A program made the position numbers and the translations under genes. The notes beneath the pieces are model-generated. The model was not told the DNA's origin. It saw nothing but the letters and a program-made list of their open reading frames with translations, and did not search any database. From NCBI RefSeq assembly GCF_945952095.1, contig NZ_CAMFHL010000004.1, positions 25,390 to 89,389 on the forward strand: a stretch of 64,000 nt of DNA, written 5' to 3'. This stretch comes from an uncultured Arsenicibacter sp. GTDB lineage: Bacteria; Bacteroidota; Bacteroidia; Cytophagales; Spirosomataceae. This document shows, in pieces, positions 51,744 through 60,517 of this stretch (positions are counted from its first letter, which is position 1; every line of letters begins with the position of its first letter).

Positions 51744-53198
51744 ATGGTTACTCGTTATCTCTTTCTTTTCGGGTTAGGGCTGATGGCCGGCCCGGCTACC
51801 GCCCAGACCCTGCAACTCAACCGCACCGGCGGCAGCGTGGTCGTCGGTTCCGATGGTAGCGCGGCCAGTGCATCGGCCGCGCTGGAGGTCAAAAGTACGT
51901 CTCAGGGTGTGTTGCTGCCCCGGCTGACCACCGCCCAGCGGACGGCCATCAGCAATGCGGCCAACGGGCTGCTGGTGTTCGATACCGACACGCAGAGTTT
52001 CTGGTTCCGCCAGAACGGGGCGTGGGTCAATCTGGTGGGCGGAGGCAGTTCGGGGGCTGGTGTGGGCTGGCAGCAGACAGGTGCCAACATCAGTAATACC
52101 AACAGCGGCAACGTGGGCATTGGTACCACCAACCCGCTGGCCAAACTCAGTGTCGTGGGTAGTTCAAGAAGTGCAACGGGGACCAACACCGCCGATTTTG
52201 CCAATACAAATCTTGGCCCCAATGTGAGCTTTGTTCATCTGGGCAGCAAAGGCCACTGGCTGATCCGGTCGGCGGCTGATTCGGGCAACGTGGTGATGCA
52301 GGACATCAATCGCGGCCGGGTCGGTATTGGTACGGCCTTCCCCAACTCCACACTGTCGATTGTAGGGCGTCAGGCAACAACCAATGCCAGCAACACCGTC
52401 GATATTTCCAATACGGCCGTCGGCCCAAACGTGAGTTTTATTCATTACGGGGCAACGGGCGATTGGCTGATCCGGTCGGCGGCTTACTCCGGTAATGTGA
52501 TTATGCAGGATTTTCCTGGCGGACGGGTTGGTATCGGCACCGCATTTCCCGGCTCTACACTTAGTGTGCAGGGGCGACAGAACAACCTCGCGGCGTCGAA
52601 TACGGCTGAATTTTCGAACCCGTTGCTTGGCCCTAATATCAGCCATATCCATTACGGGAGTTACGGGGATTGGTATATCCGGTCGGCTGATAATGCTGGC
52701 CGGGTCATTCTGCAGGATGTCAGTACGAATGGCCGTGTCGGTATTGGTACAAGTAATCCGCAGGCAAAGCTCGACATCAACGGCAACACCATCATGAGCG
52801 GGCCGCTGGCGGTGCGGAGTGATATATCGTTTACCAATGCGCTGACCAGTTCTGCCTTGCCGGGGCTTAATCTGCGCCCGATCGGCCTCTTTGAAATCTC
52901 GGTTTTCGGGTATGATGATGGTCCTCATGAACCGGTAATCCGGCAGGTGCCGGCCAATCTGTTTACCGGCCAGCTGGTCGGAAATGCCTCTTTTGCGGTT
53001 CCGGTTGACCTGGCCATTAACCCGGCGCTGTTAACCGGAGTCAGAGAACTTTATTTAGTAGGAGGTATTCAAACGGATTTTGAAGGCTCAAGTTCCATTG
53101 AGATTGCGGGCGATAGGCTTGTTCGCGTGTATGCCTATTTCGACGGCAATGACTACGCCGGTCTACGGGCAGGCGGAGTAATCTATGCCGTCTATTAG
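51744..53198 (+). CDS. Secreted fibre-like protein 1 with 69-residue modules
   Basis: From ATG 51744 (MVTRYLFLFGLGLMAGPATAQ) there is a signal peptide. A head domain (LLPRLTTAQRTAISNAANGLLVFDTDTQ, about 50-95) common in Bacteroidota tail-fibre-like proteins is followed by three modules of 69, 69 and 70 residues (bases 52107-52313, 52314-52520, 52521-52730). Each opens with G-x-V-G-I-G-T and contains LGPN(V/I)S, HYG and IRSA. A different C-terminal beta domain of about 130 residues ends the protein. It is paralogous to the gene at 53853. Confidence 0.75.
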   Translation: MVTRYLFLFGLGLMAGPATAQTLQLNRTGGSVVVGSDGSAASASAALEVKSTSQGVLLPRLTTAQRTAISNAANGLLVFDTDTQSFWFRQNGAWVNLVGGGSSGAGVGWQQTGANISNTNSGNVGIGTTNPLAKLSVVGSSRSATGTNTADFANTNLGPNVSFVHLGSKGHWLIRSAADSGNVVMQDINRGRVGIGTAFPNSTLSIVGRQATTNASNTVDISNTAVGPNVSFIHYGATGDWLIRSAAYSGNVIMQDFPGGRVGIGTAFPGSTLSVQGRQNNLAASNTAEFSNPLLGPNISHIHYGSYGDWYIRSADNAGRVILQDVSTNGRVGIGTSNPQAKLDINGNTIMSGPLAVRSDISFTNALTSSALPGLNLRPIGLFEISVFGYDDGPHEPVIRQVPANLFTGQLVGNASFAVPVDLAINPALLTGVRELYLVGGIQTDFEGSSSIEIAGDRLVRVYAYFDGNDYAGLRAGGVIYAVY

Positions 53199-53268
53199 CG
53201 ACGGCGTAATGGTCGTTGTGCCATTGGTATATAAACTCTGCTTCAAAGATTTACACGAAATAAAAACT

Positions 53269-53814
53269 ATGAAAAAACTGCTTCTTTATCTCTCACTAAG
53301 TACCGTATTGTTTGCCGGCGGCGGGGCCGGATGCGGTAAATCCGGCGATCCGCAGCCGGACAACTTCACCTCGTTAACCGGACGCTGGGAGATTACCTCG
53401 GCGGAGGTTTATGCACAGGATGCCGGCCAGTCGCAGCCCCGGTTGCTCGGTCAGTTCGGGGCTGGTCTGGCTTATATTTTCTACCCGGATGGGTCGTATG
53501 ATGGCTGTATTCTGCCGGGTTCAGACTGGGACAATGCCGGTCAGAGCGGGCAGTCGGGCAGCTGGAACTGTACAACCAACAAGCCCGGACGCTGGCAGCT
53601 GAACGTAACCAAAACGCAGGGCACAGACATCGACGACGGCAAACTGACGCTGACTGCTCCGACTTTATCCGAACCGTTTATCCTCGAAAAACTCTACGCC
53701 GGCACCGCTACTTCAGGCAGCACCAAAGTGACCGTCCTGATTGGTGAAACACCGGTTAAAACCGATGCGCAGGGCCGAAAATCCTGGGGTGAATATCATT
53801 TTACAAAAAAATAG
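53269..53814 (+). CDS. Lipocalin-like lipoprotein between fibre genes
   Basis: From ATG 53269 the protein has a lipoprotein signal (MKKLLLYLSLSTVLFAGGGAGC). The mature part begins LTGRWEITSAEVYAQD and contains YIFYPDGSYDG, as in Bacteroidota lipocalin-like domains (DUF4923/lipocalin_4 style), with a late pair of cysteines (DGCILPG; GSWNC) that could form a disulfide. Length is 181 residues. It sits between the two fibre paralogues, suggesting a joint function, but no role is known. Confidence 0.65.
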   Translation: MKKLLLYLSLSTVLFAGGGAGCGKSGDPQPDNFTSLTGRWEITSAEVYAQDAGQSQPRLLGQFGAGLAYIFYPDGSYDGCILPGSDWDNAGQSGQSGSWNCTTNKPGRWQLNVTKTQGTDIDDGKLTLTAPTLSEPFILEKLYAGTATSGSTKVTVLIGETPVKTDAQGRKSWGEYHFTKK

Positions 53815-53852
53815 ACCGCATTACATCCGGTACAGCTTTGACAATCAGGTTT

Positions 53853-55475
53853 ATGATTACTCGTTACCTCTTTCTTTTCGGGTTTGGGCTGGTGGTCGGA
53901 TCTGCCACCGCCCAGACCCTGCAACTCAACCGCACCGGCGGCAGCGTGGTGATCGGCTCCGATGGCAGCGCGGCTAACGCATCGGCAGCGCTGGAGGTCA
54001 AAAGTACGTCTCAGGGTGTGCTGCTGCCCCGGCTGACCACCGCCCAGCGGACAGCCATCAGCAATGCGGCCAACGGGCTGCTGGTGTTCGATACCGACAC
54101 GCAGAGTTTCTGGTTCCGCCAGAACGGGGCGTGGGTCAACCTGGTGGGCGGAGGCAGTTCGGGGGCCGGTGTGGGCTGGCAGCAGACAGGCGCCAACATC
54201 AGTACTACCAACAGCGGTAACGTGGGGATTGGAACCACCAACCCGCTGGCTAAGCTTAGTGTGGTCGGGAACTCGGTAAACGCAACGGGGACCAACACCG
54301 CCGATTTTGCCAATACAAACCTTGGCCCTAATGTGAGCTTTGTTCATCTGGGCAGCAAAGGCCACTGGCTCATCCGGTCGGCGGCCGACTCGGGCAACGT
54401 GGTGATGCAGGACATCAATCGCGGACGTGTCGGTATTGGTACGGCCTTCCCCAACTCCACGCTGTCGATTGTGGGGCGTCAGGCGACAAGTGATGCGACT
54501 AACACCGTCGATATTTCCAATACGGCCGTTGGCCCCAACGTGAGTTTTATTCATTACGGCCGCTACGGCGACTGGTTTATCCGGTCGGCGGCGAGTGCCG
54601 GTACGGTTGCCATCCAGGACATGAATGGTGCCCGGACGGGGATCGGCAATGGTTTCCCCGGCTCAACGCTGAGCGTGCGGGGCCGGCAAACGGGCTCCGA
54701 GAGCAATACCGCCGATTTCTGGCATCCGGGGCTGGGGCCTAACCTGAGTCATATCCATTACGGCCTCAAAGGCGACTGGTTTATCCGGTCGGCGGCCAAT
54801 GACGGCAAGGTAATTATTCAGGATGTCGGGGCCACCGGGCTGGTCGGCCTCGGAACGGCTTCCCCGATTGCTAAACTACACCTCTCGACTACCGGCGAAA
54901 ACGCTATGCGCGTCGATGGGATTAACCCGTACATCATGTTCCGGAACGTAAACGACGCCGCCCGCACGGATAACGGCCATGAGCTGGGTTTTATCCGGAC
55001 CTGGACCACCAACCCGTTTAACCCCGCCGGGTATTATGGGTTCGAAATCGGGGTGCCGCCCGCTGCTTCGGCCCAACCGGCCAAACACCTGATGTTCTCA
55101 ACGGCCTATAACCTGCGGATGGTGATTCTGGACAATGGCAACGTCGGTATCGGTACCAATATTCCGACCACAAAGCTGGCCGTCAACGGGACAATCCGTG
55201 CCAAGGAAGTGATTGTCGAGACCGACTGGGCTGATTTTGTGTTTGCCCGCGGCTACAGGCTCCGGCCATTGCCTGAGGTAGAGCAGTTTATCCGGACCCA
55301 TCGCCATTTGCCCGATATTCCGGCGGCCGCCACGATTTCCGGGAACGGGGTGGCACTGGCAGAGGTAACTACGAATATGATGCAGAAAATCGAAGAACTG
55401 ACGCTGTATGTTATTCGGCAGGATAAACAAATCCGGGCGTTGCAGCGTCGTTTAGCTACGTCAAAACGCCGGTGA
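53853..55475 (+). CDS. Secreted fibre-like protein 2 with C-terminal coiled tail
   Basis: From ATG 53853 there is a signal peptide (MITRYLFLFGFGLVVGSATAQ). Residues 1 to about 260 follow protein 1 without a gap (constant offset of 2109 bases) and with very high identity. After the modules (from bases 54216, 54423 and 54630) comes a unique region (MRVDGINPYIMFRNVNDAA...) and a tail (VETDWADFVFARGYRLRPLP; FIRTHRHLPDIP; then a coiled coil to KRR). That tail resembles the C-terminal assembly region found in many Bacteroidota fibre proteins, which probably trimerises. Confidence 0.75.
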   Translation: MITRYLFLFGFGLVVGSATAQTLQLNRTGGSVVIGSDGSAANASAALEVKSTSQGVLLPRLTTAQRTAISNAANGLLVFDTDTQSFWFRQNGAWVNLVGGGSSGAGVGWQQTGANISTTNSGNVGIGTTNPLAKLSVVGNSVNATGTNTADFANTNLGPNVSFVHLGSKGHWLIRSAADSGNVVMQDINRGRVGIGTAFPNSTLSIVGRQATSDATNTVDISNTAVGPNVSFIHYGRYGDWFIRSAASAGTVAIQDMNGARTGIGNGFPGSTLSVRGRQTGSESNTADFWHPGLGPNLSHIHYGLKGDWFIRSAANDGKVIIQDVGATGLVGLGTASPIAKLHLSTTGENAMRVDGINPYIMFRNVNDAARTDNGHELGFIRTWTTNPFNPAGYYGFEIGVPPAASAQPAKHLMFSTAYNLRMVILDNGNVGIGTNIPTTKLAVNGTIRAKEVIVETDWADFVFARGYRLRPLPEVEQFIRTHRHLPDIPAAATISGNGVALAEVTTNMMQKIEELTLYVIRQDKQIRALQRRLATSKRR

Positions 55476-55476
55476 T

Positions 55477-56667
55477 ATGCGATATATATACCTGATTTTG
55501 TGGTTGTTTAGCTCACTGATGGCGTCTGCACAGGTTGTTGCTCCGCCGAATATAACGGAGCCGGTGCTGCGGTTCGGGCAGCTGAATAAGCCGGTTCCCG
55601 GGTGTGGTACGCGCCCGAAAAAGCCGCTGGCTCCGATTCCGGCGGCCCGGCAGGCGCGGATTGCCCAAAAAAGCGGTGCGCTCCCGTATTGCGTCAAAGT
55701 GGTACTGACCGTTTTTGCCGATAACGACGGCTCAAACCGCGCATCGACCGATGCCGATCAGCTGCGGCAGTTTAATGCGATGGTTAATTTTTACCGGCCA
55801 CATAACATCTGCTTTGTGCTGATGGGCATCCGGCAGATCAACAACAGCGACCTGAACATTCAGGACCGTTCGGAAGAAGATGAGTTAACGCCGTTTTTGC
55901 TGGCCAATGTCTTTAACATCTTTACCCACAAGGAAGTCTATATTGATGGTAAGCGGATTGGCGGGACCGCCTATGACATTCCGAATACGGGAGCGTATGT
56001 GAGCCTTGATCAGGGAAATGTCTCGAATGCCAGCGATAACGTTACAATGGCCCATGAAGTAGGCCATGCCTTCGGGTTGCTGCATACGTTTGAGCGACAT
56101 GCCTGGGACCCGCTGCACGATACCGAAAGTGTCGAACGCAATCCCGATGCCGATTGCTGGGATTGTGATGTTGACGGTGACTATGTCTGCGATACCCCCG
56201 CCGATCCGGATCAGGACGAAGACGATGTGCTCTATCTGAGAATGAACACCACCGATCCGGCCGACGGATGCCGCTACGTGGGTAACCGCCGGGACGAATG
56301 TGATGTCCCTTATGTCCCTCAGACCTATAACATCATGAGCTACGGCCGGCCCGACTGTATTACCCTGTTCACCAACGGGCAGGGCGCGCGGATGCGCTAC
56401 TACCTGTCGGAAGAGGCTGATTTTGCCCGTATCCTGGCGCCGGAAGCCCTGTTTTTACCGGTTTTAGGTCCTCAAATACTGGCAGGCGGCTCTTTGGCCG
56501 GTGTTTCCCGCGATGTATTCACCCTCGGCGAATCGTATCCGCTGCGGGTACAGCAGACAGCGGTCTTCACTATCTACTCAAAGCGGATTGTGGTGAAGCC
56601 CGGCACGCGGTTTTCGCCCGGCAGCGGCGGGCGGGTGCAGCTGACAGGTAACCCGAACTGCCCGTAA
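55477..56667 (+). CDS. Secreted M43 (pappalysin/cytophagalysin) metalloprotease
   Basis: The 396-residue protein has a signal peptide (MRYIYLILWLFSSLMASAQ). The metzincin site HEVGHAFGLLH puts zinc ligands at His193, His197 and His203 with Glu194 as base; the Met-turn is Met287 in NIMSYG. Between them is a D/C-rich insert (residues about 225-260, e.g. DCWDCDVDGDYVC) typical of Ca-binding pappalysins. It starts one base after the fibre-2 stop, so the two are likely coexpressed. Substrate unknown; the fibres themselves are an obvious candidate. Confidence 0.9.
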   Translation: MRYIYLILWLFSSLMASAQVVAPPNITEPVLRFGQLNKPVPGCGTRPKKPLAPIPAARQARIAQKSGALPYCVKVVLTVFADNDGSNRASTDADQLRQFNAMVNFYRPHNICFVLMGIRQINNSDLNIQDRSEEDELTPFLLANVFNIFTHKEVYIDGKRIGGTAYDIPNTGAYVSLDQGNVSNASDNVTMAHEVGHAFGLLHTFERHAWDPLHDTESVERNPDADCWDCDVDGDYVCDTPADPDQDEDDVLYLRMNTTDPADGCRYVGNRRDECDVPYVPQTYNIMSYGRPDCITLFTNGQGARMRYYLSEEADFARILAPEALFLPVLGPQILAGGSLAGVSRDVFTLGESYPLRVQQTAVFTIYSKRIVVKPGTRFSPGSGGRVQLTGNPNCP

Positions 56668-56763
56668 GAGACCGGCTTGTAGAGGTGTATGCATACCATT
56701 ATCCGGTTTGTGACAGCGCTAAAAATTAAGCCGGTGATTTATGGCATCGCGGGGCTTTATGTT

Positions 56764-56771
56764 TAGCTTTG
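56764..56771 (+). promoter_or_regulatory. Perfect -7 element just before the AAA+ gene
   Basis: TAGCTTTG matches TAnnTTTG, and only four bases separate it from ATG 56776, so the mRNA might be leaderless or nearly so. The -33 element is weak (TTTATG at 56738-56743). Confidence 0.45.
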
Positions 56772-56775
56772 TTAT

Positions 56776-58101
56776 ATGTACACCTCTGATGATTTAAGCG
56801 GCCTGCGGGCTGCTCTTCAGGTCTCGCCTGATAATATTCCACTCCGAAAACTACTGGCCAACGCCTTATTGAATGCCGGCCGTTATGGCGAAGCCGAACA
56901 GGAATTCCGGTATGCTCTGCAAGTTGCTCCGGATGATGCTGCTTTAAAATTAGGCCTGGCTGTAGCCTTCCGGCAAAACGGTAAAACCGATGCTGCTATG
57001 GTTGTGCTGGAAGAACTCACCAACCAGAATAATGCAGACGCCTATTTGTTATCAGCCAGAATATTGCAGACACAAGGGCAGTTATACCAGGCTCGTGACC
57101 ATTATCAGCGGGCAATTTTGCTCGATGACCGTTTGCGCGACGAGGCCTTTGAAAACAGCCTGGGGGCTGATGAACCTCAGCGAATGCCAATGGGGGATCT
57201 GGATACACCCGGCGGCGATTTTCAGCTGGAGGCTGCGCGACCGTCTATCTCTTTTGTCGATGTAGGCGGGATGGAGGCCGTAAAGGAAGAAATTGCCCTC
57301 AAGATTATTTTCCCTCTCAAGCATCCTGAATTATATAAAACCTACGGAAAGCGTCCAGGAGGCGGTATTTTGCTGTATGGCCCTCCTGGCTGCGGGAAAA
57401 CGTATCTGGCCCGCGCAACTGCCGGCGAAATACAGGCTTCATTTATCTCTGTCGGCCTGAACGACATTCTGGATATGTGGGTTGGCTCCAGCGAACGTAA
57501 CCTGCACGATTTGTTTCAGCAAGCCCGTAAAGCGGCACCATGTGTATTGTTTTTTGATGAAGTGGATGCCTTGGGTGCCAGCCGGAACGATATGCGCCGG
57601 ACCGCAGGACGGACAATCATCAACCAGTTTCTGGATGAGCTGGATGGCGTAAAATATGCTAATGACGGGGTACTTGTGCTGGCGGCGACCAACACGCCCT
57701 GGTATCTGGACAGCGCATTCCGGCGTCCGGGCCGGTTCGACCGGATGATTTTTGTAGCCCCGCCTGATGCACGCGCCCGTGAGGAAATCCTGCGGCTGCA
57801 CCTCCGCGATATTCCGGTTCAGCAACCCGATCTGGCGGCGATTGCCCGCAAAACAGAAACCTTTTCGGGTGCCGATCTACAGGCCGTGATTGACCGGGCT
57901 GTGGAAAGTAAGCTGTTGGAGGCTATGAAAACCGGCCAGCCCGTTCCGGTCAGCAACAACGACTTACTGAATGCTGTTAAAGCGCACCGCCCGACGGTCA
58001 GAGAATGGTTTGCCTCGGCCAAAAACTATGCACTTTATGCTAACGAAGCAGGTCAGTATGAGCCGGTACTGAGTTTTATGAAAACGCAGAAATGGCTTTA
58101 A
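56776..58101 (+). CDS. TPR-AAA+ ATPase (Cdc48-like)
   Basis: The 441-residue protein starts with about three TPR-like helical repeats (residues 5-125: NAGRYGEAEQEFRYALQVAPDD; TQGQLYQARDHYQRAILLDD), then a linker and a classical AAA domain: SFVDVGGMEAVKEEI at 159-173, Walker A GPPGCGKT at 202-209, pore loop with MWVG at 234-237, Walker B Asp261-Glu262, sensor Asn306, and second-region arginines in FRRPGRFDR. The lid ends near 415. It is probably a cytosolic hexamer that recruits targets through its TPRs. It begins a three-gene operon with two TPR-membrane proteins. Confidence 0.88.
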   Translation: MYTSDDLSGLRAALQVSPDNIPLRKLLANALLNAGRYGEAEQEFRYALQVAPDDAALKLGLAVAFRQNGKTDAAMVVLEELTNQNNADAYLLSARILQTQGQLYQARDHYQRAILLDDRLRDEAFENSLGADEPQRMPMGDLDTPGGDFQLEAARPSISFVDVGGMEAVKEEIALKIIFPLKHPELYKTYGKRPGGGILLYGPPGCGKTYLARATAGEIQASFISVGLNDILDMWVGSSERNLHDLFQQARKAAPCVLFFDEVDALGASRNDMRRTAGRTIINQFLDELDGVKYANDGVLVLAATNTPWYLDSAFRRPGRFDRMIFVAPPDARAREEILRLHLRDIPVQQPDLAAIARKTETFSGADLQAVIDRAVESKLLEAMKTGQPVPVSNNDLLNAVKAHRPTVREWFASAKNYALYANEAGQYEPVLSFMKTQKWL

Positions 58102-58114
58102 CGGTTGGCGGGAA

Positions 58115-59113
58115 ATGGCAGACATAAGTAGTAAAATAGCCAGAGCAAAAGTACTCATGGTTCAGGAAAGATATGATGCTGCCCTGAAAGAATGGGAAAG
58201 TGTGCTTGGACATTATCCTGGTGAGGACTACGTTCATTTAATGATTTGTGAATGTTTGATTAATACGAACAGATTAAGCGATGCAAATCAGTATTTGATC
58301 AGTCGTGTATGGCAAGAGACGGATACACAGGCCAGGGCCTACTATTTATTATCAGTTACTGCTACTAGACAAGGTCGGTTTATTAGATCGATAAGAACCG
58401 GGAAAAAGGCTGTTCAGCTTAATCCTGTGTGTGCTGACTATTATGGACACCTTGCTGTTGTTTATGAAAGTATTGGATTCTATCGGGAAGGATGGCGGTT
58501 AGTGAGACAAGGGTTAAGTATTGATCCTGTAAACGAAAAATGCCTTTTTGCTGAATTAGTACTACTGCCGCGTGCGAACGGCCTTTATGAAGGATGGAAA
58601 GATGTTGTGTCTGCCACCCTGACTGTTAACCCCGAAAGTGCTGGTTTCTATGCAGCATCGGGCTGGCTAAGTCTTGACGATGGTAAGCCAAAGGTTGCAA
58701 AAGTATATTTCTTATCTGCATTACGATTAAGCCCTAACTATGAATGGCCACGTCTGGGGTTAATTAAAGCCTTGAAAATGCATATAGTTACGTATTGGCT
58801 TGTCAATAGAATAAAAAGGAAGAAATACCTGGCTTTTGCTGAGTTGGGAGGCATATACGGACTAGGTTTTTTAAGTGTAATTATTGCAGAAAGTACAGGT
58901 CTGGATGGCAGACAGGCCTTTTTAGGTATAGTTACTACTACATTACTAATTCATGCCGGATTACCGCGGCTATATCTGCTCTATTGTAATCGTCAGCTTC
59001 CGTTAAAAAACTTTCTGACAAAAGAAGAAAAGTTAGCTTGTCAGAGATGGACGATCGTGCTGATAATGTTGTGGTTGTTAGCCATCGCTAATCTCTTTTT
59101 TAACTACATATGA
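58115..59113 (+). CDS. TPR protein with C-terminal membrane helices, low-GC paralogue
   Basis: The 332-residue protein has TPR-like repeats (residues 5-215: MVQERYDAALKEWESVLGHYPGE; HLAVVYESIGFYREGWRLV; AKVYFLSALRLSPNYEW) followed by about three membrane helices (about 240-262, 270-290, 308-328). It is a shorter paralogue of the next gene; both share the transition ALRL-P...W...G...ALK before the first helix. Composition is clearly AT-richer than its neighbours (22 and 24 G/C in two sampled 60-base lines against 31 in the next gene). It starts 13 bases after the AAA stop. Confidence 0.78.
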   Translation: MADISSKIARAKVLMVQERYDAALKEWESVLGHYPGEDYVHLMICECLINTNRLSDANQYLISRVWQETDTQARAYYLLSVTATRQGRFIRSIRTGKKAVQLNPVCADYYGHLAVVYESIGFYREGWRLVRQGLSIDPVNEKCLFAELVLLPRANGLYEGWKDVVSATLTVNPESAGFYAASGWLSLDDGKPKVAKVYFLSALRLSPNYEWPRLGLIKALKMHIVTYWLVNRIKRKKYLAFAELGGIYGLGFLSVIIAESTGLDGRQAFLGIVTTTLLIHAGLPRLYLLYCNRQLPLKNFLTKEEKLACQRWTIVLIMLWLLAIANLFFNYI

Positions 59114-60414
59114 TTTCAAATCCAGACCTTGACCGTTGCCGGCTCTTATATGAACAGGGCCGATATGAACTGTCGCTGCGCGAGAGCCAACAGTTGTTAA
59201 CCAGCTATCCCGGCCATTTTGATGTACTTCTCCTGCAAGGCTATTCGCTGCTGGCCCTCGAACGGGCAGACGAAGGGGTAATCATTGTGGATGAACTCCT
59301 GAGCCAGTGGCCGGATGAGCCGGTGGTACTCGATCTGAAGGCCAAACTGCTGCTCAAACTGAAAAAGCCGCAGGAGGCGCTCCAACAAATACAGGAAGCT
59401 ATCCGTCTTGATCCGACTGACGCTGATTATTGGGGAACGGCCAGTGTTATCCTGTTTGAGCAAAAAGAGTTTCCGGATGCGTTGCATCATGCCGAAGAAG
59501 GGCTGCGGCTTGATGCCGGCAACACGGTGTGCCTCAATATCAGGAATCTTTGCCTGGCCAAACTCGGCCGTTCGGATGAATTGCCGGTGTCCATTGAAGA
59601 TACGCTGGCCGAAGATCCCGACAATGCGTTCAGCCATGCGGCGGCCGGATGGGCCTATCTGGAAAAAGGCGATCATATCCTGGCGCGGCAGCATTTTGCC
59701 GGGGCCTTGCGGCTGGCACCGGGCATGTCATGGGCAGCGGCCGGGATGTTGCAGGCACTCAAAGCTAAAAATTTCCTGTTCCGGTTTTTTCTGCGCTATT
59801 ACTTCTGGAGTAGTAACCTGAAAGGTAAGCAGCAGTGGATGTTTATTATCGGGACGTTTGTCGGTATTAATGCGCTGCACTCGCTGGATAGCTCTGTACT
59901 GGTCATTAAACTGTTACAAATGGCAGCGGTCACGTTTGTCTACCTCACGTGGTTTGTTGATCCGATCTTCAATGTGGTCATGCTCACCGATACAGAAGGC
60001 CGCCATCTGTTATCGGACCGACAACGCGACCGGTATCGCTATGTAGCAGGGCTGATGATCCCCGGGGCGCTGCTGGCGCTGGGCGGGTACATCGGAACTG
60101 CCATTATTACACAGAGCGCTACCTGGGTTTTACTGTGGCTGACGACCCTGAAGTGGCTGACGATTGCGTTTATTACCGGTATCTGTATGCTGGGGCTGGT
60201 TTTGCCGCTGAGTGCATGGATTGAGGCCGAAACGTATCGTATCCGTAACCGGTTGCAGTATATCTTTTACATCATGGCCCTTACGGCCGGGTTATGTATT
60301 GCTCTGTTGATCGGTAATAAAGGAGAGGCAATGGGTGTGCTGAACTTCTTTGCCCTCGAAATGGTGCTATTTATGCTCTTCCGGAATTATCTGGTTATTG
60401 AAGAACAGGATTGA
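59110..60414 (+). CDS. TPR protein with six membrane helices
   Basis: The 434-residue protein has about six TPRs (residues 5-215: YEQGRYELSLRESQQLLTSY; KPQEALQQIQEAIRLDPTDA; DHILARQHFAGALRLAPGMS) and then about six hydrophobic helices (about 242-258, 268-295, 315-338, 342-372, 385-403, 408-428). Its ATG overlaps the previous stop by four bases (ATGA), so translation is probably coupled. The TPRs would face the cytosol and could dock the AAA protein, which also carries TPRs. No known system name fits. Confidence 0.8.
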   Translation: MISNPDLDRCRLLYEQGRYELSLRESQQLLTSYPGHFDVLLLQGYSLLALERADEGVIIVDELLSQWPDEPVVLDLKAKLLLKLKKPQEALQQIQEAIRLDPTDADYWGTASVILFEQKEFPDALHHAEEGLRLDAGNTVCLNIRNLCLAKLGRSDELPVSIEDTLAEDPDNAFSHAAAGWAYLEKGDHILARQHFAGALRLAPGMSWAAAGMLQALKAKNFLFRFFLRYYFWSSNLKGKQQWMFIIGTFVGINALHSLDSSVLVIKLLQMAAVTFVYLTWFVDPIFNVVMLTDTEGRHLLSDRQRDRYRYVAGLMIPGALLALGGYIGTAIITQSATWVLLWLTTLKWLTIAFITGICMLGLVLPLSAWIEAETYRIRNRLQYIFYIMALTAGLCIALLIGNKGEAMGVLNFFALEMVLFMLFRNYLVIEEQD

Positions 60415-60517
60415 GGCCGGTATCCAGTGAAAACTGACCGGTTTTGGCGGTTAACTGGCAATCGTTTCCGAACTTTACGGGCATAAAATTCCTTTTGAGA
60501 GAAAGACTGAGGTTGCT

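Noticed and set aside
52164..52928. 254-codon minus-strand ORF with internal repeats
   Set aside because: Its repeats only mirror the 69-residue modules on the plus strand; a similar shadow occurs at 53796-54554.
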